A DNA stretch of 64,000 nt from Pelagimonas phthalicica (GCF_004364805.1 NZ_SOAP01000001.1:992001-1056000); one strand, 5' to 3'; positions 54,010-63,199 are shown, numbered from the stretch's first letter. A program made the numbers and translations. Notes: generated by a model from the letters alone, not told the origin.

Positions 54010-55695
54010 ATGGCACATGATGGACAAGACCCCAGCCTTGGCAGCGTAATCCTGCCTGACCTGCTGACCCTGACCGGCGCGGCGATTGCCCCGGTCGAAA
54101 CCGTGTTCGAAGCGGCGCGCAACAGCGTGCGTGAGATGGTCAGCAAGGATGGCCGCGTATCCGGAGCGTTGATCGAAGCCAACCAGACCGCCGCCCATGG
54201 CCTCGCCTGGTTTGCCACCTATCTCGAAAGCTTGCGCCAGATGCAGGGCTGGGCAGAGCGTTTGCAAGCCGAGGGCAAATTTGGCGAGCTTGAACAGTTG
54301 ATGCACCAGATCGCCTTTGGCGAATATCTCTGGCAGATCTATGGCGGCATCCAAATGAACCAGGGCGAAATGGTCCGCCTGCAGGATATGGGCCTGTCGC
54401 AGGACGATGCCCGCGCCCTGATGAATGACGCGGTCATGACCCTGACCCAAGGGGCCAACACCCAGGCCGCGCGCACCCGTCTGGTTGACGTGATCCAACA
54501 GCGCGAAGGTGACATCACCTATGGGGTAACCGGTCTGGACGAGGAACTGGAAATGTTCCGCGAACAAATGCGCCGCTATGCCGTTGATAAGGTCGAACCT
54601 TACGCCCATGAATGGCACCTCAAAGATGAGCTGATCCCGATGGAGATCATCGAAGAGCTCGCTGAAATGGGCGTGTTTGGTCTGACCATTCCTGAGGAAT
54701 ATGGCGGACTTGGCATGTCCAAAGCCTCCATGTGCGTGGTCTCCGAAGAGCTGTCGCGCGGCTATATCGGTGTCGGCTCGCTTGGCACCCGCTCTGAAAT
54801 CGCGGCCGAATTGATCATCGCTGGCGGTACCGAAGAGCAGAAACAGAAATGGCTGCCTGCGCTGGCAACCGGTGAAAAGCTGCCCACCGCCGTGTTTACT
54901 GAGCCTAATACCGGTTCTGACCTCGGCTCTCTGCGCACCCGCGCGGTCAAGGATGAGAACGGCGATTGGAAGATCACCGGCAATAAGACCTGGATCACTC
55001 ATGCGGCCCGCACCCATGTCATGACCCTGTTGGCGCGGACCGATCCGGAAACAAGCGATTACAAAGGCTTGTCCATGTTCCTGGCGGAAAAGACACCGGG
55101 GGACGACGCCAATCCTTTCCCGACCGAGGGCATGACTGGCGGTGAAATCGAGGTGCTCGGCTATCGCGGCATGAAGGAATATGAGCTTGGCTTTGACAAC
55201 TTCCATGTCAAAGGCGAAAACCTGCTGGGTGGCGAGACCGGCAAAGGTTTCAAGCAGTTGATGGAAACCTTTGAAAGCGCCCGTATCCAAACCGCCGCCC
55301 GTGCCATTGGTGTGGCGCAATCGGCCATGGATGTGGGCATGAAATACGCCCAGGATCGCAAGCAGTTCGGCAAATCCCTGATCGATTTCCCGCGCGTCTC
55401 TGGCAAGATCGCCATGATGGCGGTGGAAATCATGGTGGCGCGTCAGCTTTCCTACTTCTCTGCCCGCGAAAAGGACGAAGGCCGTCGTTGTGACCTGGAG
55501 GCTGGCATGGCCAAACTACTTGGCGCACGCGTCGCCTGGGCCGCTGCCGATAATGCGCTGCAAATCCATGGCGGTAACGGCTTTGCGCTGGAATACACCA
55601 TCTCGCGCATCCTCTGCGACGCCCGGATCCTCAATATCTTTGAAGGTGCCGGCGAAATTCAGGCTCAGGTCATCGCCCGCCGCCTTCTGGGCTGA
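54010..55695 (+). CDS. mcd: (2S)-Methylsuccinyl-CoA dehydrogenase
   Basis: A 561-residue acyl-CoA dehydrogenase. Its ~150-residue N-terminal extension and total length distinguish the ethylmalonyl-CoA pathway enzyme Mcd from ordinary acyl-CoA dehydrogenases of 380-400 residues. The catalytic domain has FTEPNTGSDLGSLRTRA, KTWITHAARTHVM and, near the C-terminus, QIHGGNGFALEY. It oxidises methylsuccinyl-CoA to mesaconyl-CoA for acetate assimilation without isocitrate lyase. GAGG lies 9 nt before the ATG. No other pathway genes are in the window. Confidence 0.87.
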   Translation: MAHDGQDPSLGSVILPDLLTLTGAAIAPVETVFEAARNSVREMVSKDGRVSGALIEANQTAAHGLAWFATYLESLRQMQGWAERLQAEGKFGELEQLMHQIAFGEYLWQIYGGIQMNQGEMVRLQDMGLSQDDARALMNDAVMTLTQGANTQAARTRLVDVIQQREGDITYGVTGLDEELEMFREQMRRYAVDKVEPYAHEWHLKDELIPMEIIEELAEMGVFGLTIPEEYGGLGMSKASMCVVSEELSRGYIGVGSLGTRSEIAAELIIAGGTEEQKQKWLPALATGEKLPTAVFTEPNTGSDLGSLRTRAVKDENGDWKITGNKTWITHAARTHVMTLLARTDPETSDYKGLSMFLAEKTPGDDANPFPTEGMTGGEIEVLGYRGMKEYELGFDNFHVKGENLLGGETGKGFKQLMETFESARIQTAARAIGVAQSAMDVGMKYAQDRKQFGKSLIDFPRVSGKIAMMAVEIMVARQLSYFSAREKDEGRRCDLEAGMAKLLGARVAWAAADNALQIHGGNGFALEYTISRILCDARILNIFEGAGEIQAQVIARRLLG

Positions 55696-55722
55696 CTTAA
55701 CAGTTTCACTCTCCAACTCATG

Positions 55723-55754
55723 GCCCCGCGCGAATTTCGCACGGGGCTTTTTTT
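55723..55754 (+). terminator. Rho-independent terminator of mcd
   Basis: The stem GCCCCG..GCG/CGC..CGGGGC with loop AATTT and a C/A mismatch is followed by seven T residues, 27 nt after the mcd stop. Confidence 0.88.
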
Positions 55755-55772
55755 CGCGCATCGTCTCTGTTT

Positions 55773-55830
55773 CTTCTTGGTCCAAATACTCCGGGGAGTC
55801 CCGAGCCCGCTCGGGACGGGGCAGAGCCCC
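55773..55830 (-). repeat. Interspersed palindromic repeat, family A, copy 2
   Basis: Read on the minus strand it matches the copy at 5455-5515 over nearly its full length: GGGGCTCTGCCCCG, hairpin CCCGAGC/GCTCGGG, ACTCCCCGGAGTATTTGG and AAGAAGAAA. It lies between the mcd terminator and the AhpD-like gene. Confidence 0.7.
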
Positions 55831-55914
55831 TGCCTTGTGCAAAACATGATCAGGATCAAAGAAGACATTCCACCATTGTGATGTGTGAAGCCAAACACAT
55901 CTCAGGAGCACGAT

Positions 55915-56256
55915 ATGAGCTGGTCAGACAAACTCAACGACACCAAAGCGCAGCTAAAACAATTGAACGGAGCCATCCCCGAGACCGTAGCTGGGTTCGG
56001 AGCAATCGGCAAATCAGTCAAAAAGGATGGCGCGCTCTCCTTCAGGGAAAAGGAATATGTCGCCCTGGGCATCGCGGTGGCCACACGTTGCGAGCCTTGC
56101 ATCCTGTTTCACACCGAAGCCTTGGTGAAACTCGGCGCGACCCGCGAGGAAGTGGCCGAAGTACTGGCAACTTGCATCCAAATGGGCGGCGGTCCGGGCC
56201 TGATGTATTCCGGCAAAGCGCTGCAGGTTTTTGACGAACTCAGTTCCAAATCCTAA
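55915..56256 (+). CDS. Carboxymuconolactone decarboxylase/AhpD-like protein
   Basis: A 113-residue protein of the CMD/AhpD family. The redox motif CEPCILFHTEAL (CxxC and the conserved His) is at about residues 61-72, with helices on either side. Such proteins reduce peroxides or work as thiol-disulfide oxidoreductases. The ATG at 55915 follows CAGGAG; the frame is open to 55885. It lies downstream of mcd but after its terminator. Confidence 0.85.
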   Translation: MSWSDKLNDTKAQLKQLNGAIPETVAGFGAIGKSVKKDGALSFREKEYVALGIAVATRCEPCILFHTEALVKLGATREEVAEVLATCIQMGGGPGLMYSGKALQVFDELSSKS

Positions 56257-56333
56257 GCCTGCGTCAGCCTGTCGCGACGGAACGCCAAACACATTCCGTA
56301 TCACCTATATGAAAATCAGTTAGGAGATCCGCG

Positions 56334-56792
56334 ATGATCCGTTTTGCACTTCCCTTTATCGTTTTGGCGGGTACGGCAACAGCGCAACAAATGCCCGGAG
56401 CACATTTTCTAGAGAACTGGGACCTGAACGAGGATGCTCAGGTCACAACCTCCGAGGCGGCAGAGCGCCGGGGCGATGTCTTTGTGACCTTTGATACCAA
56501 CGATGACGGGTTTCTGGACGCCAAGGAATACATCGCCTTTGACGAGGCGCGCGAGAATGACATTCGCGAACATGCGCAACCGGGCAAAGGTCTTGGCCGA
56601 CGTGCAGCTGACGATCTGGCCTTGGTCCCGAATGATCTGAACAAGGACGGCAAGGTCAGCCGCGAGGAATTTGTCAGCCGCGCCGAAACTTGGATCGGCA
56701 TGATGGACAAAAACGGCGATGGCGTCATTACCATTGCGGACTTTGGCCGTGGCCAAGGCAAGGGCGGCGGCCAAGGTCGCGGCAAAGGCTAA
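56334..56792 (+). CDS. Exported EF-hand calcium-binding protein
   Basis: A 152-residue protein with a short signal peptide and four EF-hand loops: DLNEDAQVTTSE, DTNDDGFLDAKE, DLNKDGKVSREE and DKNGDGVITIAD. It should bind calcium in the periplasm. The C-terminus is Gly/Lys-rich (GQGKGGGQGRGKG). TAGGAG precedes the ATG. Function beyond calcium binding is unknown. Confidence 0.88.
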   Translation: MIRFALPFIVLAGTATAQQMPGAHFLENWDLNEDAQVTTSEAAERRGDVFVTFDTNDDGFLDAKEYIAFDEARENDIREHAQPGKGLGRRAADDLALVPNDLNKDGKVSREEFVSRAETWIGMMDKNGDGVITIADFGRGQGKGGGQGRGKG

Positions 56793-56798
56793 CCCCCA

Positions 56799-56835
56799 AC
56801 ACAATGGGCCGGTCACATCGACTGGCCCATTGTGT
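56799..56835. terminator. Perfect hairpin after the EF-hand gene
   Basis: A 12-bp stem ACACAATGGGCC/GGCCCATTGTGT with a GTC/GAC inner pair is followed by TTCCTTT. It lies between convergent genes and can serve either side. Confidence 0.75.
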
Positions 56836-56843
56836 TCCTTTGG

Positions 56844-56866
56844 GTAGGGTGGGGTTTCACCCCACC
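56844..56866 (+). repeat. Palindromic repeat, family B, copy 2
   Basis: GTAGGGTGGGGTTTCACCCCACC, two bases different from the copy at 35661-35683. It folds as GGTGGGG/CCCCACC with loop TTTCA and ends 2 bp before the pheT stop region. Confidence 0.7.
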
Positions 56867-56868
56867 AT

Positions 56869-59268
56869 TCACCCACGCAATTCGCCGCCCGTGGCTTTGG
56901 TCACCTTCTCGACGATCTTCGCGGCGACCGCCTCGATATCCTTCTCTTTCAAGGTCTTGTCGGTCGGCTGCAAACGCACCGTTATAGCGAGGGATTTCTT
57001 GCCTTCACCCAGATTGCCGCCGATGAATTCGTCAAACACCCGCACTTCTTCGATCAAGGCTTTGTCCGCTCCGGCGGCCGCGTTGATCAAGGTCAGCGCT
57101 TCGACCGAGGCATCCACCACAAAGGCAAAGTCACGCTCAACCGCCTGCAAATCGTTCAGCGCCAGCGCCGAGCGGGTTGCATTGGTTTTGCGCGGCATCG
57201 GCACCTGTTCTGGATACAGGACAAAGCCCACCGCAGGCCCTTTGACATCCATGGCGTCCAGCACTTTGGGGTGCAACTCTCCAAAGACGCCCAGCACCTT
57301 TTTCGGCCCCAGGCAAATGCGACCATGGCGGCCCGGATGCCACCACCCTTCGCCACCACGCAGGATCTGCACCTTGGCGGGCGCACCAATCGCGCTCAGC
57401 ACTGCCTCAGCATCCGCCTTTGCGTCGAACAGATCAACGGCCCGCATCGCGCCATGCACATCCTTGGGGCCGGAGCGACCGACCAAAAGGCCAGCAATCT
57501 GCAAATGCTGCTCTTCGGGCTCACCGCCATGGAAGGCATGGCCGACCTCGAACAGAGCCAGATCATTGTATCCGCGCGCCTGATTGCGCGACGCCGCTTG
57601 CAGCAAGCCGGGCAGCAGCGAGGGGCGCATATGGCTCATCTCAGAGCTGATCGGATTCGCCACGCGGGTCACATCCGCGCCACCGCCAAACAGCTCGGCC
57701 GCCGCCTGATCGATAAAGCTGTAGGTCACGCATTCATTATAGCCCAGCGCTGCCGTGGTGCGCCGCGCGGTGCGCTCGCGTTTCTGCATTGGCGACAGGA
57801 TCGGCTTGGGCACGCCGGCCTGAGGGCGCGGGAGAGGCTGGCTTTGCAGCTTGGTCAGGGACGCAATCCGCGCCACCTCTTCGACCAGATCCGCCTCGCC
57901 CTTCACATCCGAGCGCCAGCTTGGAACAAAGGCTTGGTCCCCTTCCATACGGAATCCCAGCGCAGTCAGCGTTTGGCGCTGCACGGCTTCTGGGATCTCC
58001 ATCCCGACCAGAGATTCAACGCGTTTGGCGTCCAGCGTGTAGCTGCGTGTGGTGTCTGGCACCTGCCCCGCAACCACAACTTTCGACGCCTCACCGCCGC
58101 AGAGATCAAGGATCATCTGCGTCGCATCTTCCATGGCCTGCATATTGTAGTCGGGGTCAATGCCGCGCTCGTTGCGGTAACGCGCATCCGAATTGATCTT
58201 GAGCGCGCGCCCGGTATGGGCAATCTGCACGTGATCCCAAACCGCCGCCTCGAGGAAGACATTCACAGTCTCATCGGTGCAACCCGTGGCCAGACCACCC
58301 ATGATGCCGCCAATGCTCTCGATAGCCGCGTCATCAGAGATCACCACCTGACCGGCGCTGAAGGTATATTCCTTTTCATCCAGCCCGACCAAGGTTTCAC
58401 CACCCGCCGCGCGATGCACACGCAGGTTGCCGTTGACCTTATCCGCGTCAAACACGTGCAGAGGGCGGTTGCGGTCAAAGGTGAAGAAGTTGGTGATGTC
58501 CACCAGCACCGAAATCGGGCGCAAGCCAATCGCGGTCAGGCGCTGTTGCAGCCATTCCGGGCTTGGGCCGTTCTTGACACCTTTGATCAGACGCCCAGCA
58601 AAGACCTCACAGCCATCCTTGCGCGTGTCTTCGTCGATGGTCACAGAAATCGGGCTGTCAAAGCTGCCCTCAACACCCTCAACCTTAAGCGGTTTCAGCG
58701 TGCCGAGGCCGCGCGCAGCCAGATCACGGGCGATCCCATGCACACCCAGCGCATCCTGACGGTTCGGGGTAATGGCGATTTCGATCACCGGGTCGACTTT
58801 CTCAGGCATATTCGCGCCCAGCCAATCGACAAAGCTGTCACCCACTTCGCCACTTGGCAGCTCGATAATACCGTCGTGATCATCACCCAGCTGAAGTTCC
58901 TTCATCGAGGCCATCATGCCGTGGCTTTCGACGCCGCGGATCTTGCCCACGCTGAGCGTGATATCGAGGCCGGGCACATAGTCACCGGGTTTACACAGCA
59001 CTACAGTGATGCCTTCGCGCGCATTGGGTGCGCCGCAAACGATCTGTTTGTCGCCCTCATCAGTGGCCACCGTGCAAACGCGCAGGCGATCCGCATCCGG
59101 GTGCTGCTCGGCATGGGTGACCTTGGCGATGGTGAATTTGGCCAGCGCCTGAGCCGGGTTTTCGATGCCTTCGACCTCGAGGCCAAGGTCAGTCAGGGTC
59201 TCGGCGATCTCATCGACCGAGGCCGTGGTGTCCAGGTGGTCTTTCAGCCAGGAGAGGGTGAATTTCAT
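56869..59268 (-). CDS. pheT: Phenylalanine-tRNA ligase beta subunit
   Basis: A 799-residue subunit. The N-terminus MKFTLSWLKDHLDTT is followed by the EMAP-like tRNA-binding domain (about 40-150), the B3/B4 editing domain, B5 domain and the C-terminal ferredoxin-fold anticodon-binding domain ending GELRG. It partners with PheS to charge tRNA-Phe. The ATG at 59268 is used; an in-frame stretch to 59397 is leader sequence. A structured leader precedes it. Confidence 0.96.
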   Translation of the reverse strand: MKFTLSWLKDHLDTTASVDEIAETLTDLGLEVEGIENPAQALAKFTIAKVTHAEQHPDADRLRVCTVATDEGDKQIVCGAPNAREGITVVLCKPGDYVPGLDITLSVGKIRGVESHGMMASMKELQLGDDHDGIIELPSGEVGDSFVDWLGANMPEKVDPVIEIAITPNRQDALGVHGIARDLAARGLGTLKPLKVEGVEGSFDSPISVTIDEDTRKDGCEVFAGRLIKGVKNGPSPEWLQQRLTAIGLRPISVLVDITNFFTFDRNRPLHVFDADKVNGNLRVHRAAGGETLVGLDEKEYTFSAGQVVISDDAAIESIGGIMGGLATGCTDETVNVFLEAAVWDHVQIAHTGRALKINSDARYRNERGIDPDYNMQAMEDATQMILDLCGGEASKVVVAGQVPDTTRSYTLDAKRVESLVGMEIPEAVQRQTLTALGFRMEGDQAFVPSWRSDVKGEADLVEEVARIASLTKLQSQPLPRPQAGVPKPILSPMQKRERTARRTTAALGYNECVTYSFIDQAAAELFGGGADVTRVANPISSEMSHMRPSLLPGLLQAASRNQARGYNDLALFEVGHAFHGGEPEEQHLQIAGLLVGRSGPKDVHGAMRAVDLFDAKADAEAVLSAIGAPAKVQILRGGEGWWHPGRHGRICLGPKKVLGVFGELHPKVLDAMDVKGPAVGFVLYPEQVPMPRKTNATRSALALNDLQAVERDFAFVVDASVEALTLINAAAGADKALIEEVRVFDEFIGGNLGEGKKSLAITVRLQPTDKTLKEKDIEAVAAKIVEKVTKATGGELRG

Positions 59269-59606
59269 ATCTCGGTCCCCTTGGGGCAAATACTGATCGT
59301 CTGGGTCGTGCTGCCGATCCTGCGGCGCGCCCGGCCCGGGGTGGGTGCGGAACGCGCCCGCCCATGGGGCGGGTCGGGCGCGTCGCAGGATTGACATCCT
59401 GCGGAATATTTCGAAACGTCCTTAGCGGATTGGCGCGAGGGAGAAAAGAGGCGCACGCCGTCAGCCCGCCAATCTTGTCCTAAAGGTCTAAGCTAAAGCA
59501 CAACAAAGCCGATCAGCGCCCGACCTAGAGGGCGTTTTATTGGCTTATGATATACGTTGTGTGTTTCGAGTAGAGGCCGGTTCGTGTATCGCCCCAGGGC
59601 CAAAAG
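59269..59606 (-). promoter_or_regulatory. pheT leader with mutually exclusive hairpins
   Basis: On the minus strand, GCAGGAT (59402-59396) can pair with ATCCTGC (59391-59385) through a GTCA loop. That same second segment, extended as ATCCTGCGACGC (59391-59380), can instead pair with GCGCCGCAGGAT (59328-59317) over 12 bp with one G-U. The alternatives resemble an attenuator. No gene is supported in this 338-bp gap, and the distal part also carries the repeat-like CAGTATTTGCCCCAAGGGG before the start codon. Confidence 0.5.
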
Positions 59607-59909
59607 CTATTCCGAATTTGTTTCCGAAATACCGAAATCAACCGATGCAACACACCACAGATTCATTTGAATCTCACCCAGGGCAAACCGCTTTGCTTTA
59701 CCATGATGCATCACTTCGTATGCGGCAAAGGTTTTGTCAGGGAAGTCCCTTAGCGCGACCCGACCAACCGCCTTTGCTTGCTCAGCAAGTGTGAAAACGT
59801 CCTCTCCATCAAGGAGCGCAGGTTCAGGGTCAACAAAGACCAAATACCCCCAGCCGCAGGGCCCAAAATCGGCGGTTTCGTCGCCTGCTCTGGACCCGCT
59901 GGCACTCAC
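59607..59909 (-). CDS. Small protein coupled between pheS and pheT
   Basis: A 100-residue reading frame whose GTG start overlaps the pheS stop in GTGA, a typical coupled junction. It has no recognised domain, no signal and no membrane segment, but a protein-like composition with an acidic core ([20 protein letters not shown]). It occupies the space between pheS and pheT, which are usually adjacent. It may assist Phe-tRNA synthetase or be unrelated. Confidence 0.5.
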   Translation of the reverse strand: MSASGSRAGDETADFGPCGWGYLVFVDPEPALLDGEDVFTLAEQAKAVGRVALRDFPDKTFAAYEVMHHGKAKRFALGEIQMNLWCVASVDFGISETNSE

Positions 59910-60979
59910 TTACTCAACCCACCATGCAGCGTCGGCGCATCCAAAGGCGTGAACCCGTAATGCTTCAGCCATCGCAGGTCTGAATCGAAGAAGGCGCGCA
60001 GATCGGGGATGCCGTATTTCAGCATCGCCAGACGGTCGATGCCGATACCAAAGGCAAAGCCTTGGTATTCCTTGGGGTCAACACCGGCATTCTCCAGCAC
60101 CTTGGGGTGCACCATGCCAGAGCCAAGGATCTCCATCCAGTCATCGCCTTCGCCAACCTTCAACACGCCATTGTCCCAGGTGCATTGAATGTCGACCTCG
60201 GCCGATGGCTCGGTGAAGGGGAAGTGTGAGGCGCGGAAGCGCAACTCCACATGGTCGACCTCAAAGAAGGCCTTCACGAATTCTTCGAGGCACCATTTCA
60301 GGTTCGCCATCGAGATGTCCTTGCCAATGCACAGCCCTTCGACCTGATGGAACATCGGTGTGTGGGTCTGGTCATAATCGGCGCGATACACACGGCCCGG
60401 CGCGATCACGCGGATCGGTGCGCCTTGCGCCTCCATCGAGCGGATCTGCACCGGCGAGGTATGGGTGCGCAGGATATGCGGCGGGCGATTATCGCCCTCG
60501 GCACGGTGCATATAAAACGTGTCCATCTCGGCGCGGGCCGGGTGGTGGCTCGGGATGTTGAGCGCGTCAAACACGTACCAATCGGTGTCGATCTGCGGGC
60601 CCTCGGCGACGGCAAAGCCCATATCGGCAAAGATCGCGCTGACCTCTTCGGTGACCTGGCTGATCGGATGGATCGTACCGCGACGTTGTGGACGCGCAGG
60701 CAGGGTCACGTCCAGCCACTCCTCGGCCAGACGCGCCTCAAGCGCCGCATCCGCCAGCGCAGCTTTTTTCGCAGTCAAGGCACTGTTGATCTCATCCTTG
60801 AGCGCGTTCAGCGCCGGGCCTGCGACCTGACGCTCTTCTGGGGTCATCTTGCCCAGCTCGCGCATTTTCAGGCTGATCTCGCCCTTTTTGCCCACCGCCT
60901 GCACGCGCAGCTCTTCCAGCGCGGCTTCGTCACCGGCATCGTTGATAAGGGTCAGATACTTGTCGCGCAGATCGTCCAT
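59906..60979 (-). CDS. pheS: Phenylalanine-tRNA ligase alpha subunit
   Basis: A 357-residue class II synthetase subunit. An N-terminal coiled coil (about 1-90) is followed by motif 2 ([19 protein letters not shown]) and motif 3 ([17 protein letters not shown]). It holds the aminoacylation site. The ATG at 60979 follows AGGAGG. It follows the ECF sigma factor gene with 58 bp between. Confidence 0.97.
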   Translation of the reverse strand: MDDLRDKYLTLINDAGDEAALEELRVQAVGKKGEISLKMRELGKMTPEERQVAGPALNALKDEINSALTAKKAALADAALEARLAEEWLDVTLPARPQRRGTIHPISQVTEEVSAIFADMGFAVAEGPQIDTDWYVFDALNIPSHHPARAEMDTFYMHRAEGDNRPPHILRTHTSPVQIRSMEAQGAPIRVIAPGRVYRADYDQTHTPMFHQVEGLCIGKDISMANLKWCLEEFVKAFFEVDHVELRFRASHFPFTEPSAEVDIQCTWDNGVLKVGEGDDWMEILGSGMVHPKVLENAGVDPKEYQGFAFGIGIDRLAMLKYGIPDLRAFFDSDLRWLKHYGFTPLDAPTLHGGLSK

Positions 60980-61037
60980 CGGGGCCTCCTGATTTCGCCT
61001 CATGCGTTACCGCGAAGCTGGGCGGGTGGCAACACCC

Positions 61038-62279
61038 CTAAACCTCTGAAACGCCCAGGGCTGACAGACGCGCGGTGAGAAAGGCTTTTTCTTCGTCCGA
61101 CGGAGCCATCTCAATTGCTTTGACATAGGCTTGGCGCGCGGCGTCGATTTGGCCGGTGCGGGACAAAAGATCGGCGCGGCAGGAATGGAAGGGCTGGTAA
61201 TCTCTCAGGTGCTCCCCGGCCCCGCTGGCTTCGAGTTGCTCAAGCGCGTGCGAGGCCCCCGCGGCGTAGGACAAGGCCACCATCTGGTTGAGGAAGATCA
61301 CCGGATTGGCCTGTCGGCTGAGCAGGAGTTCATAGAGCGCAACAATCTGGCGCCAATCGGTCGCGGCGAAATCGGCGGCCTGGGCATGAAGCGCGCTGAT
61401 CGCTGCCTGAATCGCGTAAGGCCCCGGGGAGCCCATGGACAGGGCCTGTTGCACAAGACCCGTGCCTTCATCAATCTTGGCCCTGTCCCAGCGCGCCCTG
61501 TTTTGCTCTTCGAGCGGCACAAAGTGACCATTCTCGGTGCGCGCAAGGCGTCTGCTTTCACCCAATAGCATGAGGGCAAGCAGCCCCTTGATCTCTGCAT
61601 GGTCGGGCATCAGGCCAGACAGGATACGACCAAGGCGGATCGCTTCGGAAGCAAGGTCACCGCGTGTCAAAGGCCCGGAGGTCGCGCGATAGCCTTCGTT
61701 GAAAATCAGATAGACAACCTTGAGCACGCCATCGATGCGTGCTGGTAAATCCTCAGGCTCTGGCGCGAGAAATGGCAAATTGGCGCTTTGGATTTTCTTT
61801 TTCGCCCGGGTCAGGCGCGCGGCCATAGTGGCGGGTTTGTCCAGAAAGGCGGCAGCGATCTCATCTGTGGTCAAACCACCCAATGCGCGCAGAGTCAGCG
61901 CGATGCGCGATTTATCATCCAGGATCGGGTGGCAGCAGATGAAAATCAGCTCAAGGCGATGATCCGGGAGGGTTGCGGGCTCTGCCTCCTCGGCTTGGGT
62001 TTGTTCAACCCAAAGCGCCAATTGCTCGGCCTTGTCTTGCGCAGTTTGCGAGCGGCGGAATTGATCGATCATCTTGCGCCGGGCGGCTGTCAGCAACCAG
62101 GCGTCAGGGCTGTCCGGCACGCCAGAACGCGGCCAGTTCTGTAGCGCGGCAAGCGTCGCCTCTTGCAAACATTCCTCAGCAAGGGACATATCGCGGCACC
62201 CGGCCACAAGAACGGATAAAAGCCGCCCCCAATCTTCGCGGATCAAACGGTTGATCTGTTGGTCTATCGGGGACGGCAT
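61038..62279 (-). CDS. ECF sigma factor, ECF42-type with C-terminal extension
   Basis: A 413-residue sigma factor. Region 2 has EECLQEATLAALQNWPRSGVPDSPDAWLLTAARRKMIDQFRR (quoted in part) and region 4 has RALGGLTTDEIAAAFLDKPATMAARLTRAKKKI. The remaining ~220 residues are a helical, TPR-like extension (LNEGYRATSGPLTRGDLASEAIRLGRIL) that marks the ECF42 group, which is usually paired with DGPF/YciI proteins rather than an anti-sigma factor. It is 5 bp after such a protein gene. What activates it is unknown. Confidence 0.9.
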   Translation of the reverse strand: MPSPIDQQINRLIREDWGRLLSVLVAGCRDMSLAEECLQEATLAALQNWPRSGVPDSPDAWLLTAARRKMIDQFRRSQTAQDKAEQLALWVEQTQAEEAEPATLPDHRLELIFICCHPILDDKSRIALTLRALGGLTTDEIAAAFLDKPATMAARLTRAKKKIQSANLPFLAPEPEDLPARIDGVLKVVYLIFNEGYRATSGPLTRGDLASEAIRLGRILSGLMPDHAEIKGLLALMLLGESRRLARTENGHFVPLEEQNRARWDRAKIDEGTGLVQQALSMGSPGPYAIQAAISALHAQAADFAATDWRQIVALYELLLSRQANPVIFLNQMVALSYAAGASHALEQLEASGAGEHLRDYQPFHSCRADLLSRTGQIDAARQAYVKAIEMAPSDEEKAFLTARLSALGVSEV

Positions 62280-62284
62280 TTTTG

Positions 62285-62635
62285 TTAATCAAACACCATG
62301 ACGGGGCGCACCTCGACGCGACCATGTTTGGCCGTTGGGATTTCAGCGGCGCATTTCTGCGCGTCGTCCATATCGTCGCATTCCAGCAGGTAATAGCCGC
62401 CAAGCTGCTCTTTGGTTTCCGCAAAGGGGCCATCCACGGTTTCCATCTTGCCGGTTTCCAGCGACACAGTTGTCGCGGTGGCAATCGGTTGCAGGGCATC
62501 GCCAGCGACCAGCTTGCCCGCCTCCTTCATCTTTTGGGTATAGGCCATATAAGCCTGAATATAGGCCCCGAACTCTTCGGTTCCGGGCTGTGGGCCACTG
62601 CCTTCGGCACTGTAAATCAAACACATAAATTGCAT
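62285..62635 (-). CDS. YciI/DGPF-family protein linked to the ECF42 sigma factor
   Basis: A 116-residue single-domain YCII-related protein. It carries the eponymous DGPFAETKEQLGGYYL motif at about residues 63-78, and begins MQFMCLIYSAEGSG. The family is a dimeric ferredoxin-like fold with a His/Asp pair of unclear activity. It is the first gene of a two-gene unit with the sigma factor. AGGAGAGAG lies before the ATG at 62635. Physical cooperation with the sigma factor is inferred from genomic linkage. Confidence 0.88.
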   Translation of the reverse strand: MQFMCLIYSAEGSGPQPGTEEFGAYIQAYMAYTQKMKEAGKLVAGDALQPIATATTVSLETGKMETVDGPFAETKEQLGGYYLLECDDMDDAQKCAAEIPTAKHGRVEVRPVMVFD

Positions 62636-62718
62636 GGTCTCTCTCCTGTTAACTCGAAAAGCAGTTTTGCCTTTCTGACTAACAGACGGGTGACGAATGA
62701 CCAAATCGACAGCGGGTG

Positions 62719-62740
62719 GAAAATTTTTGAAAAAATTTTC
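62719..62740. repeat. Perfect AT-rich dyad upstream of the YciI-sigma pair
   Basis: GAAAATTTTT-GA-AAAAATTTTC has perfect 10-bp arms separated by 2 nt. It lies about 84 nt upstream of the YciI start and could be a regulatory site, or a hairpin like the one at 40498-40521. Confidence 0.55.
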
Positions 62741-62765
62741 GCACGCCGCGCTGCTGTGCCATGAA

Positions 62766-62797
62766 AAAAGCCGCAGACCTTGCGATCTGCGGCTTTT
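62766..62797 (-). terminator. Rho-independent terminator of rpmI-rplT
   Basis: A 12-bp stem AAAAGCCGCAGA/TCTGCGGCTTTT with loop TCGCAAGG is followed on the minus strand by TTTTTTC. It lies 22 nt after the rplT stop. Confidence 0.92.
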
Positions 62798-62818
62798 CTA
62801 TTTCAAACGCTCGTCAGC

Positions 62819-63184
62819 TTATGCTGGCAGTGCGCCTTTGGCCTGATCCACGATCGCCGCAAATGCTTCGGGCTCGTGAACGGCCAGGTCCGCCAGAACC
62901 TTACGGTCAACTTCGATGCCGGCCAGGTTCAGACCATTGATGAACTTGGAATATGTCAGTGCTTCGTCATGCGCACGAACAGCCGCGTTGATACGCTGGA
63001 TCCACAGGGCGCGGAAATTACGCTTGCGATTCTTACGGTCGCGGGTTGCGTATTGGTTTGCCTTGTCGACCGCCTGTGCCGCGACCTTAAAGGTGTTCTT
63101 GCGGCGGCCATAGTAACCTTTGGCCTGCTTGACGATTTTCTTGTGACGCGCGTGGGTGACGGTTCCGCCTTTTACTCGGGACAT
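62819..63184 (-). CDS. rplT: 50S ribosomal protein L20
   Basis: A 121-residue L20: N-terminal [24 protein letters not shown] (quoted in part) is the rRNA-binding tail, followed by [21 protein letters not shown] and [17 protein letters not shown]. It binds 23S rRNA early in assembly and often represses its own operon. The start follows AAGAGG. It lies 15 nt after rpmI, and infC is not adjacent. Confidence 0.97.
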   Translation of the reverse strand: MSRVKGGTVTHARHKKIVKQAKGYYGRRKNTFKVAAQAVDKANQYATRDRKNRKRNFRALWIQRINAAVRAHDEALTYSKFINGLNLAGIEVDRKVLADLAVHEPEAFAAIVDQAKGALPA

Positions 63185-63199
63185 AGCTCTTATCTCCTC

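Noticed and set aside
53842-55320. Long minus-strand frame opposite mcd
   Set aside because: Antisense to a well supported acyl-CoA dehydrogenase; no ribosome site or domain.
57271-59394. Long open frame on the plus strand opposite pheT (about 700 codons)
   Set aside because: It lies entirely antisense to pheT, has low-complexity Arg/His-rich composition typical of antisense frames in GC-rich genes, and shows no domain.
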